NCBI RefSeq assembly: GCF_000219625.1
Contig: NC_018204.1
Location: 62,001-126,000, forward strand
Direction: 5' to 3'
Length of the DNA stretch: 64,000 nucleotides
From: Zymoseptoria tritici IPO323
Taxonomy: Eukaryota > Ascomycota > Dothideomycetes > Mycosphaerellales > Mycosphaerellaceae
The stretch's first letter is position 1; every line of letters begins with the position of its first letter. A model generated the notes under the pieces. It searched no databases. It had not been told where the DNA came from and saw only the letters and a program-made list of their open reading frames with translations. Positions 1 to 10,950 of this stretch are shown piece after piece. The position numbers were made by a program, and so were the translations under genes.

Positions 1-3000
1 AAGCTGCATCGGACGCAGGTACGGATGATCCTCAAGTATTCGGGGTTGCTGGCCGAACAAGAGGAAGAAGGGGCTGTATCCACAACCGGACTGGGCCCGG
101 ATTCGGCTTGAATACAGCGCCTTAGGAAGGTACAAGTCCCAAGCGTGCACGCTTTTACTATAGCACATCTTAGAAAGGATCCGGCCGAGAACACCGTTTA
201 AGGCTTTAACCTTCCCGTTCGTGCGGGGATGGTAGGGCGTCGTTAGCCTATAGTTAGCTTAAAGGGTATCTATAAGGATATTAAACGCCTTGCTTATGAA
301 GTTGGATCTATTGTTACTAAGGACTTCCCTTAGGGGTCTAAAGTTCGTATAGATCTCTTCTTGAACAAAACGAGCGACCGTCTCGGTTTCTTAATTCGAG
401 GTAGCCCTTGCAACCGGCCAACTAGTAGCATAATCTACGGCTGTAATAATGTACTTGTTACTATTAAGTGTAACAGGCATTAGACCGACAACATTAATCG
501 CCTAGCGCTTAAATAGCTTAAGCTTGGAATTAGCTTGGTGGAATCGCGGCTCCTACAGGGGACTCCGGGACTTCTTCTTCGTAGCTTAACACTGAGGGCA
601 AGTGGAAGCGTAGTTATAAACATCCTGTTCAAGTGACTACCACCAGCCCCTTGCTCGAAGAATGCTGCAGACGCCGGGCAGTGCGAAGTGCCCGTAGTTA
701 TTATGGCAGCGTTTAAGGAAGTCCTACCGGAATTCCGGATCTACGTAGGGTACAAGGCTTCTATCAGCCTCGCGATAATACAGGAGGTCGTCCTTAAGGA
801 CAAGGTCTGACACCTTCTTTTCAATTAAGCGGCTTAGCTTCTTGTTCTCGGGCATCTCCCCTATGGTTTTGAAATAGATTACTCTATTAACTACCTCACG
901 CTCGGAGAATCCTCGTATAATCGTCCCCCTTGTAGCGTTCTCCTTAAAGGAGTGAGGCAAAGCAGTCAAGAAGTCCGCGGGTTCAAGTGATTAATCCCTA
1001 GGCTATATAGAACCCTCCCCGGCTATGTTGGCTAGGGTACCTTCCATCAAGTCCGGCCGGCGGGAGAGGGCATTAGGGACTATGGCCTTACTCCCCTTGC
1101 GGTAGCGGATGTCGATGTTATAAGCTTGAAACTCCTTAATCTAGCGTATAAGCCGCTTAGTTAGAGTCTTTAAGGTTTTTAGGTACTATAGGCTGTGGTG
1201 ATCTGTAATTACTTAAGTCTTAGTCCTATTGTCGATGTAGTAGTTCTATTTTCGAAGGGCTTCCTTAATAGCAAGGAGCTCCTTCTCGTGCACTGGATAG
1301 TTCAGTTCTGCCCCTTGTAGCTTGCGGCCCTCAAAAGCAACCGGATGCAATTTCCTATTAGAGTCAGCTTAATGTAGGACTGCACTAAGCGCCTACTCAC
1401 TTGCATCCGTTTTAATAATAAAGGGCTTCTTAGTGTCTAGCATAATTAGTACTAGCTCGCTGTATAGGGCTTCCTTAAGCTTCGCAAAAGCGATAGTGCA
1501 CTAGGCAGTCCACTTGATAGGGCGCTTCTTCTTAGCACGCAGTAGCAAGTCATCTTCCTTAAGGAGGTCTAATAGTGGAGCAGCGTGCCTAGCAAAGTCT
1601 CTAACGTACTTGCGGTAGAAGGAAGCTAGCCTAATGAACTGCCGCACTTCTTAAGCGTTAGTCGGCTGTGGCTAGTCTCTAATAATAGAGATCTTGTCTT
1701 CTATAGGCCTGACTTAATTGTAGCTTACTCGGTGCCTATAGAAGTCGAATTCCTTAACCCTAATGTAGCATTTCTTAGGGGAGCAATACAGCTCTTATGA
1801 TCGCAGGATATCTAGGACTTCCTTTAAGTGGACTTCGTGCTCCTCCAAAGTCTCGGAGAAGATCACGATGTCGTCTAAGTAAACTACATACGTCTTGTAA
1901 AGGTGCTTTCTTAGGGCTTCGTTTATTAAGCTCTAGAAGCTTGCCGGTGTATTGCATAAGCTAAAAGGCATTACCTTAAAGTAGTATTTGCCCTAGCGAG
2001 TGTTAAATGCTGTCTTGTGCTGGTCCTCTTCCTTTACTTTTAATTGCCAGAACCCGGAGGTTAAGTCAATCTTAGTAAAGTAGCTTGAACTATGAAATGC
2101 ATCTAAGCAGTCGGAAATCCGAGGCAGGGGGAATCGATCCTTAACGGTAGCGTTGTTTAGGGCTCTAAAATTAACGCACATTCGCCATTTCCCTCCTAGC
2201 TTAGGTACAAGTAACACAGGGCTTCCCTAAGCCGATTGGGATTTGTTAATTAACCTACGCTTCTAGAGTTCCTCGATTTAAGACTCCTGTTTAAGCGATT
2301 AGGCATAAGACAGCTGGTAAGGCTGTTAATTAATAGGCTTGTAGTCCCTAGTGTCGATTAAATGCACAATAAACTAGTCCTTCGGTAGCTTGTTAGGCAA
2401 GGAAGATCTAAACAGATCCCTATTGTCTAGGATAATGCGGCTTAAGCTGGGTTCCTCACTTAAGGGAGGAGGAACGTCGTCTTCCTTAAGGGACATAGGG
2501 TCGTCCTTAGGATCGCGTTCCCTCTCCTGTTGCCGCTCCTGGTATTTATCCATGTTTAAGAGATATAAGGGCATGTCGGGATCAACGTTAAGTAAATCCT
2601 CTAGTTCCTTAAGGGAACAGAGGTCCTCATCTACCGGAACGCTCCTCAAGTTAGGAGCGTATCTAGAGCATAGTATAGCATACTTGACACCGTTGTCGTA
2701 TAAGTACACCTTGTTCGTAAAGAAATTAATAGTCGGGCAGTACTGCTTAAACTATTTAAGGCTAAGGATTACCTCGTAATTAGCGAGATTAAGCACTTGG
2801 GCAGTGATTTCCCCCTTGAAGTTACGCAGCTGGTAAGGCAGCTTAACCCTAAGGGTTATCTCTATTGCTGTGCCGTCAGGCAGAACCACGGTCTGGGAAT
2901 CTATGGCTACTTGAGCCTCCGGAAACTGGTCCGCGATCGTTCGTAAGACGTATACACGCGTAGCCCTAGTGTCGAACAGGAACTTGGCCTTAACAGAATG

Positions 3001-3230
3001 CTTACTTAAACCTAAGCGTCTAGGGGTAACTAAAAGGTTTGGTCCTATAGCGTTAAGGTAGTTAAGTTGAGCATTAGGAGGGGTCCTAAGTAATAAGGGC
3101 GACGCAACAGACGACTTAGAATCCTTAGCATCTGAGTCGCTGTCTATTTTTTTGTCGGCTTGCTTAAGCCCCCCTTGCGTCTGTTGTAGTCGTCCTGCTT
3201 CTTCTACAAGTCTAGCTTGAGCTTCTTTTA
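1..3230 (-). pseudogene. gypsy pol polyprotein (PR-RT-RH-IN), many RIP stops
   Basis: Reading leftwards: an aspartic protease site at about 2961-2993 reads DTRA where the family has DT/SGA. RT follows, with the open block 1993-2217 (VPKLGGKWRMCVNFRALN) and the catalytic YLDD box at 1858-1893. RNase H contains TDASEQALSA near 1380-1440. The integrase zinc finger is seen as HNNYGH at 688-708 and CPQC at 590-604, with the integrase core below 560. Frames are broken by in-frame TAA/TAG. In life this polyprotein matures Gag-Pol, copies the RNA and integrates the cDNA. The DTGA-to-DTRA change is what a G-to-A RIP transition gives. Confidence 0.85.
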
Positions 3231-4613
3231 ACAGCGATACTAGGTGTGTCCGGCGACTCCGCAGTTATAGCACTTTAAGGAATACTCTTAAGGTTTGGAG
3301 TTGTTGTCGGTAGCTATGTGTTTAAGGGCAGCGGCAACATACTCTACCGTAGTCTTGTTTACCTTTCTTGGCTTGAAGGCTTTTCGAGTAAGAGCATTGC
3401 GGTTTTCCTTAAAGGCAGGGGCATCCATTCTCGGGCCCCTTTGAGAATCCACGACCTCCTAGTTGGCTGCATTAATAGCTTAAGCCTAGTCTATAATCTC
3501 CTACAGTCCAGCCTTTTAAGGGGTAAGCTTGTGTCGAATAAGCTCCGCTCGGATCGACAGCTTAAGCCTATTAAAGAAGACAGTAGCATTGGAGAAGTTA
3601 TTAGGCCTTAGCTTAAGCATACGAGCTACGGAGAGGATTTTGTGATAGAAGGTAATAACACCTCCTGTTTGCTTAAGAGCTCGGTATTGTCTCTAGAGCT
3701 TCTCTTAGTAATAATAATCTTGGAAATAGGAGACGAGGTTGCCGAGCATTAAGTTAAGGGTATGGGTTCCCTCGATAATTTTAAGCCTACAAGTCTCTTC
3801 TTGTTCCTCCTACTAGGCAAGGGCGTTACGCTACATCTAGCTACCTACTAATTCGATAAGGTTAGCTTCGGATAGGCGGATACCCCTCTATCTTAGGGCA
3901 ATCTGAGACCTTAAGTAACGCTCTATGGACCTGACCTAGATATCAGCAGCGTTGTTTCGAGTGTCTCCCCCGTATAGTTCTAGTGCCCGGACGGAAGCCT
4001 TAATGGAAGTATCTAAGGAATTAAGGGGAGTTGTATCCCTGCCTAGTGTTCCAGACATGTAGCGATGGGGACGACTTGGTCCCTTATCGTCACTTGAGCC
4101 GTGTCTAGGGTTATCTCCTCGATATGGGGATGGCTTAAACCGTACGGCTCCTGGCTCGCTTGGTCCCCGGATAGGCCTGTTAGTAGATCCTGCTCGAACA
4201 GGCTCCTAGGACAAGCGGGCGTTCTCGGCCTAAAGTCGGACAGCGTCCGCTTCAAGTCGATTAATATGTTCCTCCATCTCCCTTAAGGCGGCCACATGCT
4301 CGCTAAAACAAGTAGGGCCTGAGCCTATATCAGCAGCAGGTCGGCTTGGTTAAGTAGGAGTTCGGAAGGTAACATTAGCTCTAAGTAGAGCTAGGGGATC
4401 CGTCTAAGGATCTCCTTTAGGGAAGAGACGAGCAGTAGTAGATAGTGCCGCCCCTGCATCGCTACCTCGTTCCTTAATGCGATTAAGTTCGTCGATTAGG
4501 CTTAGATAGCCTTGCCTATCTTCCTTAAGCCTTTCTCCTTTAGCGACTGTTAGGTTTAAGTCGTAGGAGGAAGGAAGCTCTGTAGTTCCTTCGGCTTAGC
4601 TAGTGACGGACAT
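3190..4613 (-). pseudogene. gypsy gag with CCHC zinc knuckle
   Basis: The probable start is an ATG at 4613-4611 (MSVTS, then a TAA). A long, repeatedly interrupted frame leads to a zinc knuckle at 3231-3276 reading CYNCGVAGHT-stop-YRC, i.e. CX2CX4HX4C with one RIP stop inside. The zinc knuckle identifies the C-terminal nucleocapsid part of Gag, which binds element RNA. A 70-residue open piece (4043-4255) lies in the middle. Family membership is clear; the exact boundary with protease is not. Confidence 0.7.
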
Positions 4614-5240
4614 CTTGTCTTAGTAGGATAGGTTGTTAATCGAACTGAATTAAGTTGCTGTTATTGTTGCTTCCGGTAACTTAAAGGGTTATAACTTCCT
4701 CCTTGTAGTTCCTTAAGCGGCTAGGCAGCTCTAGCTATTGTCGTGTTTAAACATAGCGCGCTTTAAGTGTTTAGGTAACTAGTTTTAAGTGCGGTAATTC
4801 TATGCTTTAAGTCTTAAACTTAAGGCAAAACGAGTTTTGCGTTAACGTTCAAGTAGAAGTTAGCAATCTAGCACACATAGCACCGCTAAGTAAATCGCTA
4901 TGTATAGGACCCCTAGCTATAGAAAACCCGGTGCTTCTAGTTAGGTGTACAGTCTAAGTAGAAAGTCCGGTATAGTCTATAGGTCTAAGGAGGTCTTAAA
5001 CCAGAGTCGTTTTAAGCTGGTTTAATTGAATAGGCAATGAATCGAGCATCCGGCTAGCTCTAACCCTTAAGTAGCAGAGCTAGCCGGTAAGACGGCTAAG
5101 GAGCCGCCTTAAGTGCTCTTAGCTACCAGATAATTAAAAAGCGGAAAAAGAATAATACTCATTTATAAGGGCGAAGGCCCTCAAGCTATATAGACTAACT
5201 GAAACGAGCGAGTTATATAATAATGACGAGCCTTCAAGTG
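4614..5240 (-). other. probable gypsy leader and 5' LTR, borders unresolved
   Basis: TA-rich sequence between the gag ATG and normal-composition DNA. It contains a short GC-richer palindromic patch around 5050-5105 (GCTAGCTC ... GAGCTAGCC). It is the expected place of the leader, primer-binding site and 5' LTR, but with no second LTR in the window I cannot set TG/CA ends or a target duplication. Confidence 0.4.
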
Positions 5241-5245
5241 AAACG

Positions 5246-5455
5246 GTGCCTGAGGCTTCAAGGGTTCAAGTAAACCTGAGCGAGGTTTTTGGTGTTTTTG
5301 AACACGGCATAGTGGTGCACGATCGTCAAGGACCCGGAACTCAAGCGATCGTGGCCACTTCACACCTCGGCGATACTTCGATCGACGGCAACATGGATGT
5401 CCCGCAAGTGGTCAGACGAATAGATCCTACTCGAAGGAGAATGCCTTCACCGTAA
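5246..5455 (+). CDS. short hypothetical ORF beside gypsy element
   Basis: A 69-residue open frame of normal composition that begins close to where RIP bias ends. It looks protein-like (FGVFEHGIVVHDRQGPG; GDTSIDGNMDVPQVVRRIDP) but has no recognised domain and may be the tail of a gene cut by the element. 5456-5811 holds nothing else I can support. Confidence 0.2.
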   Translation: MPEASRVQVNLSEVFGVFEHGIVVHDRQGPGTQAIVATSHLGDTSIDGNMDVPQVVRRIDPTRRRMPSP

Positions 5456-5811
5456 AGATTGCAAAACCATCGGGTGTCTCCCTCTTAGCGCGACGACATT
5501 GAGTCTCTCCAACCAAGAGACTCCCGTTCCGATCCTCACTGAGACGGCTGACGAATGCGATAGGCAGCGGCACTGACTTGTAGATTCGATTCCTTAAAGA
5601 TGCCTTAACTCATATTAATGAATTTATCTTAAAAATCAACGTCGATTGATAGATATTTTCGGGAAGTTATCAACGTGGGGCGCTCTGTTTTTAAACGTCG
5701 GGTAGCCCGGATATCATTTCGCGGTAGACTTTAGCACAATGGCCGCGAGGGTCTAAGAACTCTTTTAGGGCGAAAGCCGGATGCGACACATTAAACCTGT
5801 TGTACGGACGC

Positions 5812-5835
5812 TTAGGGTTAGGGTTAGGGTTAGGG
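5812..5835 (+). repeat. interstitial telomeric repeat (TTAGGG)4
   Basis: Four perfect tandem TTAGGG units, the telomere unit of most filamentous fungi. They lie inside the sequence, about 0.6 kb from a retroelement end, with about 58 kb of DNA continuing on the side where a telomere would end. 5836-6479 shows no gene I can support. Confidence 0.9.
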
Positions 5836-6479
5836 TCGCAGCAATTTCCGGTCTTATTAGACATCCCGCTTCGCTCTCGTCGATTTGCATATCGTTCTGC
5901 CTACGGGACTTAATAGATGTCCATTCCGGTCTGAATAAGATGGACGATGCGCTACATACCAGCCTAAGTAGGCAGTCGTAGTGGATCAGGGACAGAGCGG
6001 AGCAGCTTGTTTACATTAACTTAAAAGAGATCTGGTACGAGAGCAAGGCGGACCATAGACAAGCGCATCGTGTCAGGGCTTGTGAGAGACCATGCCATCG
6101 CGCTCGAAGAGACAAAGGCCGACACACGCATTACGACTGTGCTAACATTACTAGTAGATTGTGCCTCGAATAATTGCTGCTTTGTTCAACACCTGTCTAT
6201 TAACACGACTACCAAAATGACTCGGACTGGACCAGCTACTTCTAGTAATCAAAGCGCTTGTGTTGCCCGCGTTTCGATGATTCTGTCCAGTTAAGGGACT
6301 TTTCCACCTCAGCGATCAGATGTCGTCGAAACTGTAAGTTGACATATACTACCGCCCTGCATTCGAGGTTTGTCCGGGAGCTCCTGCATATGGCCACTGC
6401 GGACCGGAAGCAGACATGCAGCTCAAAGGTTTGTTATTGTCGACAGGCGTCCCAGCGGAAATTTCATTGCTTCCCGTAG

Positions 6480-6600
6480 ATAGAAGAAGAAGGAAAAAGA
6501 GGAGAAGGAAAAGGGGAAGAAGGGAAAGGCGGGGTAGAGAAAGGAGGGGAAGAGAAAGGAGGGGAGGGCGAGGGAGGAGAACGCAAAGGAGGAACATTAA
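6480..6600 (+). repeat. homopurine (GA/GGA-rich) tract
   Basis: About 120 bp almost purely A/G on the plus strand. Open frames across it (poly-K/R/E on plus, poly-L/P/S on minus) are composition artefacts. Such tracts can mark promoters or form triplexes, but nothing here proves a role. Confidence 0.7.
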
Positions 6601-6841
6601 CGAGCGGAGAAGATAAAGGAGTTGCATAATGATATGGAGCACTGCAAGGAGGAACATGGCGAATAACGGCGAATGTTATCATTCTGCGTGAGTGTTCGAC
6701 GGTTGACGCTGGCTTTGGTGAAGAATGCATGATATTGCGGGATGGCGGTGGGTATTGGGTTTGGTTTTTATCGCTGTCTGGAAAACAGTCAGCGGTAGTC
6801 CGGATTCCTTCTTCTTCGTTCGCTGCTCCCCGATCACCATC

Positions 6842-7171
6842 TCATTCGCCGGGCGCAGACGCGCGGTTGCGCACATCGTAGACAAATGGACAATAGGTAG
6901 GCGGAGGTTTCGTTGGCGGCGGACTTGTGAGTTCGAGGGACTGCGAGTTGAGGATGCTTTCGGAGTTCGCACGCAGAGATTCGTCGTTGACTTGGCTCGT
7001 TCCGACTTCAACGGATCGCCGCGTCCACTCGCCGGACATGCCCGGACTGGATGTCGCACTCCGGAACTTTCGCCTTTTCCCTGCTCGATCGCCTTCTTTG
7101 AGGCTCTCACACAGCTTACGGACAGTAGGGACATCGTGACCTTCGTCACTCTTGCATGATCCCGCACTCAA
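6842..7171 (-). CDS. hypothetical protein fragment
   Basis: A 109-residue frame with the mixed charge pattern of a real disordered protein (VRKLCESLKEGDRAGKRRK; EWTRRSVEVGTSQVNDESLR) and a proline-rich end. Several equally long frames overlap on the other strand, so coding is not proven. It may be the downstream exon of the decayed minus-strand gene(s) at 7.4-9.0 kb. No domain recognised. Confidence 0.25.
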   Translation of the reverse strand: MSAGSCKSDEGHDVPTVRKLCESLKEGDRAGKRRKFRSATSSPGMSGEWTRRSVEVGTSQVNDESLRANSESILNSQSLELTSPPPTKPPPTYCPFVYDVRNRASAPGE

Positions 7172-7430
7172 ACCATACCCGTCCTGGAGCTGAAGGGCAG
7201 CGTACCTGTGTTCCTTGACGGCGCTAATTTGGCCAATTTCCGTTGTATTTGCGAATCGAGAACGCGGGCTTTATAGTGCGTCTCTGGCTCAGCGGCATGG
7301 TCTCTCATGGCGACAGCGGCGGCATGTGACCGACATCAGAGCTGACGGAACTGGTTGTGAGATTCCGATCTGGTGTCTCCAATTCGTTCGTCCTGATGCA
7401 TCGCAATGTAGCGAAGCGACAATGCGTTTC

Positions 7431-7790
7431 TCACAGCAGGGAGGTGTGGTCGCTGTTGTATAGTGGTTCGATGCATACGAAGAATGCGTGCAGAGTGATA
7501 AAGCTGCCGCAGTTGACAGAGTCGGTCTCGGGCGGACGGTCCTGCATGTCCAAACTCGCAAGACGCGACTGTGGTAGGCTGACAAGGTTTTGTAAAACAT
7601 GAGCAGCTTCTCGTTTTAATTCGTGTCTCCAGGTCCCAGAGTGCAACTGAGCGAGCGAGTCGTGGAATTCGACTTCTTGTCGCCCAAGGCCCAGAATTCC
7701 TAGGATCTCCCGACGTGGCCCAGGATTCACGACGTGGACATGTGGAGGTGCAAAAAGACCCAGCAACTCATCGATGCCTGCTATACTCAC
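7431..7790 (-). CDS. hypothetical protein fragment
   Basis: A 119-residue open frame containing IDELLGLFAPPHVHVVNPGP and HELKREAAHVLQNLVSLPQS, which read as plausible amphipathic helices. Same strand as the frames at 6842-7171 and 7873-9038, so it could be an exon of one larger gene; I could not place splice sites convincingly. Confidence 0.25.
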   Translation of the reverse strand: MSIAGIDELLGLFAPPHVHVVNPGPRREILGILGLGRQEVEFHDSLAQLHSGTWRHELKREAAHVLQNLVSLPQSRLASLDMQDRPPETDSVNCGSFITLHAFFVCIEPLYNSDHTSLL

Positions 7791-7872
7791 CCAACAACCG
7801 AGTCGGATGTCGGCGACGAAGAGTTCTTGAAGCCTCTTCTCGCTCGTGTCATCGTTTTGCGTTCGGTCCGGC

Positions 7873-9038
7873 TCACGAGAATTGCGCCATCATCCGTACA
7901 GTGCGACGGCTTGGCTTCTTGGAGCTTTGTTCGCCTTCTGTCGTTCGTTCTGTTGCGCCTAGTTCCTGGTCTCGATGTTGCTCAAACACCTGGTCAGTTG
8001 CGATTCCTACGCAGGCCTTGAGTTGTCTCTGGAGTTCGTGCCGGATGAGGTTGAGGAGGAGATCGGTGGCACGCAGACGGTGTCGCTGGCAGTCGATCGG
8101 GTACTCTTGTGGTGTCGCCAAGGAGGACCTGAGCTGCCACGTCGTATGGCCAGCGTCGCGAGCCTCATCTCGACCGCTTGACGCCGTGGACAGAGCGACC
8201 TGCACGGGTGAGGTCCGCGGAGTTGTGATCGTCGCTGCGATACCTGAGTCTTGAACCTGCGCCCGTGTGTAGATGCGTGGACCAAAAAGTGGTAGAGCTG
8301 TGAGAATGCGTTGCGGGCGCCAGCCTCGTTCAACCTTTGCGTCCTCTTTACCTCTTCATCAGACCTTTGCCAGTCTGTTCGTCGTCACCGAGCGCAAATC
8401 CACTCTCTTCTTCTTTGCTCCATCGGCGATCGCTGTGACCTTCCACACTCGCGCCACTCTCGCTTGCTGCTCGAAGGCATCCCCGACTTGCGACAATCTG
8501 CCAGTCGATCGGTTTGCGCGACGCAGTCCTGCTGGGTGATTATCGTGGAGGTGATGGTATGGGACCGCCTGCCGTGATCTTGACTGACGCTGGACGCAGG
8601 GAAAGCTCGACGATCCGCATGGTACTTGACCTTGGCCGCGGGTTTGTCTGCCGCTCTGGTGCGGCTCTCTTCACCTTCTGCATTGTGAGTTGCAATGCGG
8701 GCGGAGTCGACAGCTACTGGAGCCGCTGGTCGGTCGTACTGTGAGACATGCGGAGCATTGTCGAGGTCAGCACTCGGCGAACATGGCATCATCCTGCCAA
8801 ACTCCTCTCATCTTGCGTTGAAAGTATCCTCACGTATCTGGCCCGTCCAACTGCTGCCCTCTTGCCGACGCCTATCTCTTCTGTCGTGTGTCTTGGGCGA
8901 CCTCGAGAGACAGAGAAGGTTGCTGTCATATCCCGTTCGGTATTGTGAGAGGTCGGACTCGAGCTGCGTCAGCAAGTGAGCAAAAGTCGTTTTAAGGACT
9001 GCCCAAAAATCCGTGGAGTCCCACATGACTTTCTTCAC
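7873..9038 (-). pseudogene. decayed minus-strand gene: one frame with two TGA stops, then a frame change
   Basis: From 9038 down to 8007 a single minus frame stays open for about 340 codons except for TGA codons near 8808 and 8385, both at possible former CGA arginines. Below about 8200 a second frame (7873-8205; LLNLIRHELQRQLKACVGIA) becomes the more protein-like one, implying a frameshift or intron. Contents include FAHLLTQLESDLSQYRTGYD and ADLDNAPHVSQYDRPAAPVA. It may instead be several genes or chance frames. No known domain. Confidence 0.35.
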
Positions 9039-9723
9039 TTAGTGCGGGCAGCCAGGAAAAGGTCGGACATTGATAAAAGAACGAAGGAGGCACGTGATCT
9101 CTGCTTGCCGTGGAAGGTTTCCGCCAGCACGACAGCGAACAGTTCCCTCCTTCCTTTGACCGGCCAAGATACGGAAACTCCCAAACCGCACTTCTACATC
9201 TTCCACCGATTGGATCTCTCCATCCAAGCCCGCCTCCTTCGCTGTCTGTCCCTTCACCTCCAATGAACTCAGCAGCCAGCGAGTAACCCTTCCTTTCCCA
9301 CGACCACCCTCGAAATCGTGCAACAAGCCGGGCTGCAGGATTGTTTGAAATGTTGGACGATCGAAGGTACGGGAGAGCGGCGTAGGCAGGGAGAAGTGGA
9401 AGCGGGGATCGCAGATGAGGAGGATGAGTTTGAGGGTGCGCTTTCTTGAGAATGTGATTAACGGAGAGGGAGAGGGAGAGGGCTTCTAGAAGAAAGGAGA
9501 ACAGACGATAGAGAGGAAGACAGCGAGAGAAGCATACTTGAAATCTGTTCAGGTCATGTGCAGAAATTCTACGCCGCCCACGTGCGCAGTGACCCTGGAC
9601 CGTAACGACATGCTCGCAGTACTGGTTTCCTGTACGGTTATCCTTCTTCTTACCATTGCCTCGAGCGTGTGGCAATGATCTGGACTCGCTTCGCCACCTC
9701 CACCCGGCTTGCAGATATAGCAA
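9039..9723 (-). CDS. two-exon hypothetical gene
   Basis: Exon 2 (9039-9485) joins a 52-bp intron (9486-9537) with donor GTATGC, a long pyrimidine tract and acceptor TTCTTCTAG. Splicing is phase 0 after the residues NRFQ and leads straight into a frame ending at 9039 that contains GRVTRWLLSSLEVKGQTAKE and QSVEDVEVRFGSFRILAGQ. Without the intron the upstream frame runs into a low-complexity frame instead. The first exon lacks an ATG in its frame within 9538-9723, so the true 5' end is unresolved. Spliced product at least 210 residues; no domain recognised. Confidence 0.45.
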
Positions 9724-9847
9724 TCGCTAACACCCAACACACACTTTGCAAGGGTACTATCATCCGTGCTCGGACCGGCATGGTGATGATCGTGGCTCCT
9801 TTCTCTGACGATACGCGAAAGGCGGTTGTAGGTACTCCGGGGAGGCG

Positions 9848-10237
9848 ATGGAGCAGTCGTACAATCGCACGCGGCGGATTCTTGACGCGGCCCGTCCTCG
9901 ATCAGTACTAATCCTCATGCGACTGCTTTTGCTCCCCAAAGCCATCAGAATCGCCCAGGATGCGATGCTACCAATGGCACATGGCCTACATCGCATGCAG
10001 AGGTCCATCGTTACTCGTATCCAACGGCAAGCGTTCGGAGCAAAACAGCGACTTGCGCGCCAGGCATATCGCGAAGAACTAGCCGTCACTGCTTCTTCGA
10101 TCGGGCGTACAGCTAGGGAGCTGGGCATTGTAGACGTGTACGTCTTCCAGCGAGTATACTATGTGCTGCGTTCGTTCCACGACGTTGGATGCGATGCGCC
10201 GCATACAAATCTTATCTCATCGCCACCTCGCCGATAG
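9848..10237 (+). CDS. hypothetical basic protein, 129 aa
   Basis: ATG-initiated frame rich in Arg and long helices (MEQSYNRTRRILDAARPRS; QRQAFGAKQRLARQAYREEL). It points away from the minus-strand gene at 9039-9723, so the two could share a promoter region. The minus strand of the same stretch is also open, which weakens the case. No domain recognised. 10238-10679 holds nothing I can support. Confidence 0.3.
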   Translation: MEQSYNRTRRILDAARPRSVLILMRLLLLPKAIRIAQDAMLPMAHGLHRMQRSIVTRIQRQAFGAKQRLARQAYREELAVTASSIGRTARELGIVDVYVFQRVYYVLRSFHDVGCDAPHTNLISSPPRR

Positions 10238-10679
10238 ACTTGGGCCGGGCGGCAGTTCGCGGATCGGCCGTCATACCCGAGGCTTGGTAGATATAGGTAG
10301 GCCTGCCTGCCCAACTGCTTCATCTCGTATGCTGGACTGAGCGTATCGTCTAGCTCGCTGCTCTACCTCGCGGGAAATGTCTCCAGTCGCAACGTCTTGA
10401 ACTCGAGGAAAACAAGCACATCACACCAAGCTAGGCTGGACTTCGATCGTGTCCGCTCGATGAGCAGGTGGTCGCAAGAGGAGGGAACCCTTTTTCTGTT
10501 CTTCGTAGAAGCTTGGGAAGAAGAGCCGTTGAAGTGCGATGCTGAGTTTTGGTAATCTCTGCAGTGAGCGCGATGACATGTGTTGAAGGCTAACGGACAA
10601 GATGGCCTTTGAGCGGCGAACTTGTTTAACCACGGAAAACGAAGTTGTGGTGAAGTGGACGTAAGGAGAGGGCTAGTCG

Positions 10680-10950
10680 AGGTTAGTGGAGGTTGTGAGG
10701 TCGTGAAGGTGTGGTGTTGTAGAGCTGTGAGGCTCTAAGGCTCTGAGGTCGCGAGGCCGTGAGGATGTGAGGATGTGAGGTTGTGAAGGTGTAGTGCTGT
10801 GGGGCTGTGAGGATATGAGGTTGTGGGGGTGAGGCCGTGAGACTGCGAGGCTGTGAAGTTGTGAGGCCGCGAGTCTGTGAGGCTGTGAGGTTGCGAGGCT
10901 GTGAGGCCGTGCGGATATAAGGCTGCGAGCCTGTGAGCCTGTGAAGATGT
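10680..10950 (+). repeat. degenerate 8-bp G-rich satellite (GAGGCTGT-type)
   Basis: About 270 bp made of diverged units of GAGGCTGT, GAGGTTGT, GAGGCCGT and similar, strongly G-biased on plus. The minus-strand frame across it (SQPHSLTDSRPHNFTASQSH) is simply the translated repeat. 10951-11840 shows only weak, overlapping frames and no gene I can support. Confidence 0.8.

Larger units (their letters stand above)
1..5160 (-). mobile_element. Ty3/gypsy LTR retrotransposon, RIP-degraded, cut by left window edge
   Basis: On the minus strand the pol order is protease, reverse transcriptase, RNase H, zinc-binding integrase, which is the Ty3/gypsy order, preceded by a gag with a CCHC knuckle. Stops are almost all TAA/TAG and the stretch is TA-rich, as RIP produces. 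The element runs leftwards out of the window, so the 3' LTR and integrase end are missing. The 5' LTR should lie in about 4650-5160, but its borders cannot be set without the partner LTR. It cannot be autonomous in this state. Confidence 0.85.

Noticed and set aside
2390..2779. 129-codon plus ORF inside the gypsy element
   Set aside because: Antisense shadow of the open minus-strand pol segment 2374-2709.
6349..6730. Overlapping Leu/Pro/Ser- and Arg-rich ORFs around 6.5 kb
   Set aside because: Produced by the homopurine tract; all frames are repetitive.
8992..9723. Single 243-codon minus-strand ORF read without splicing
   Set aside because: The middle and end are low-complexity; removing a textbook 52-bp intron leads to a much better frame, so the unspliced ORF is rejected.
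10680..10950. CRISPR-like or coding repeat
   Set aside because: Units are 8 bp, contiguous and diverged, with no spacers; the context is eukaryotic.
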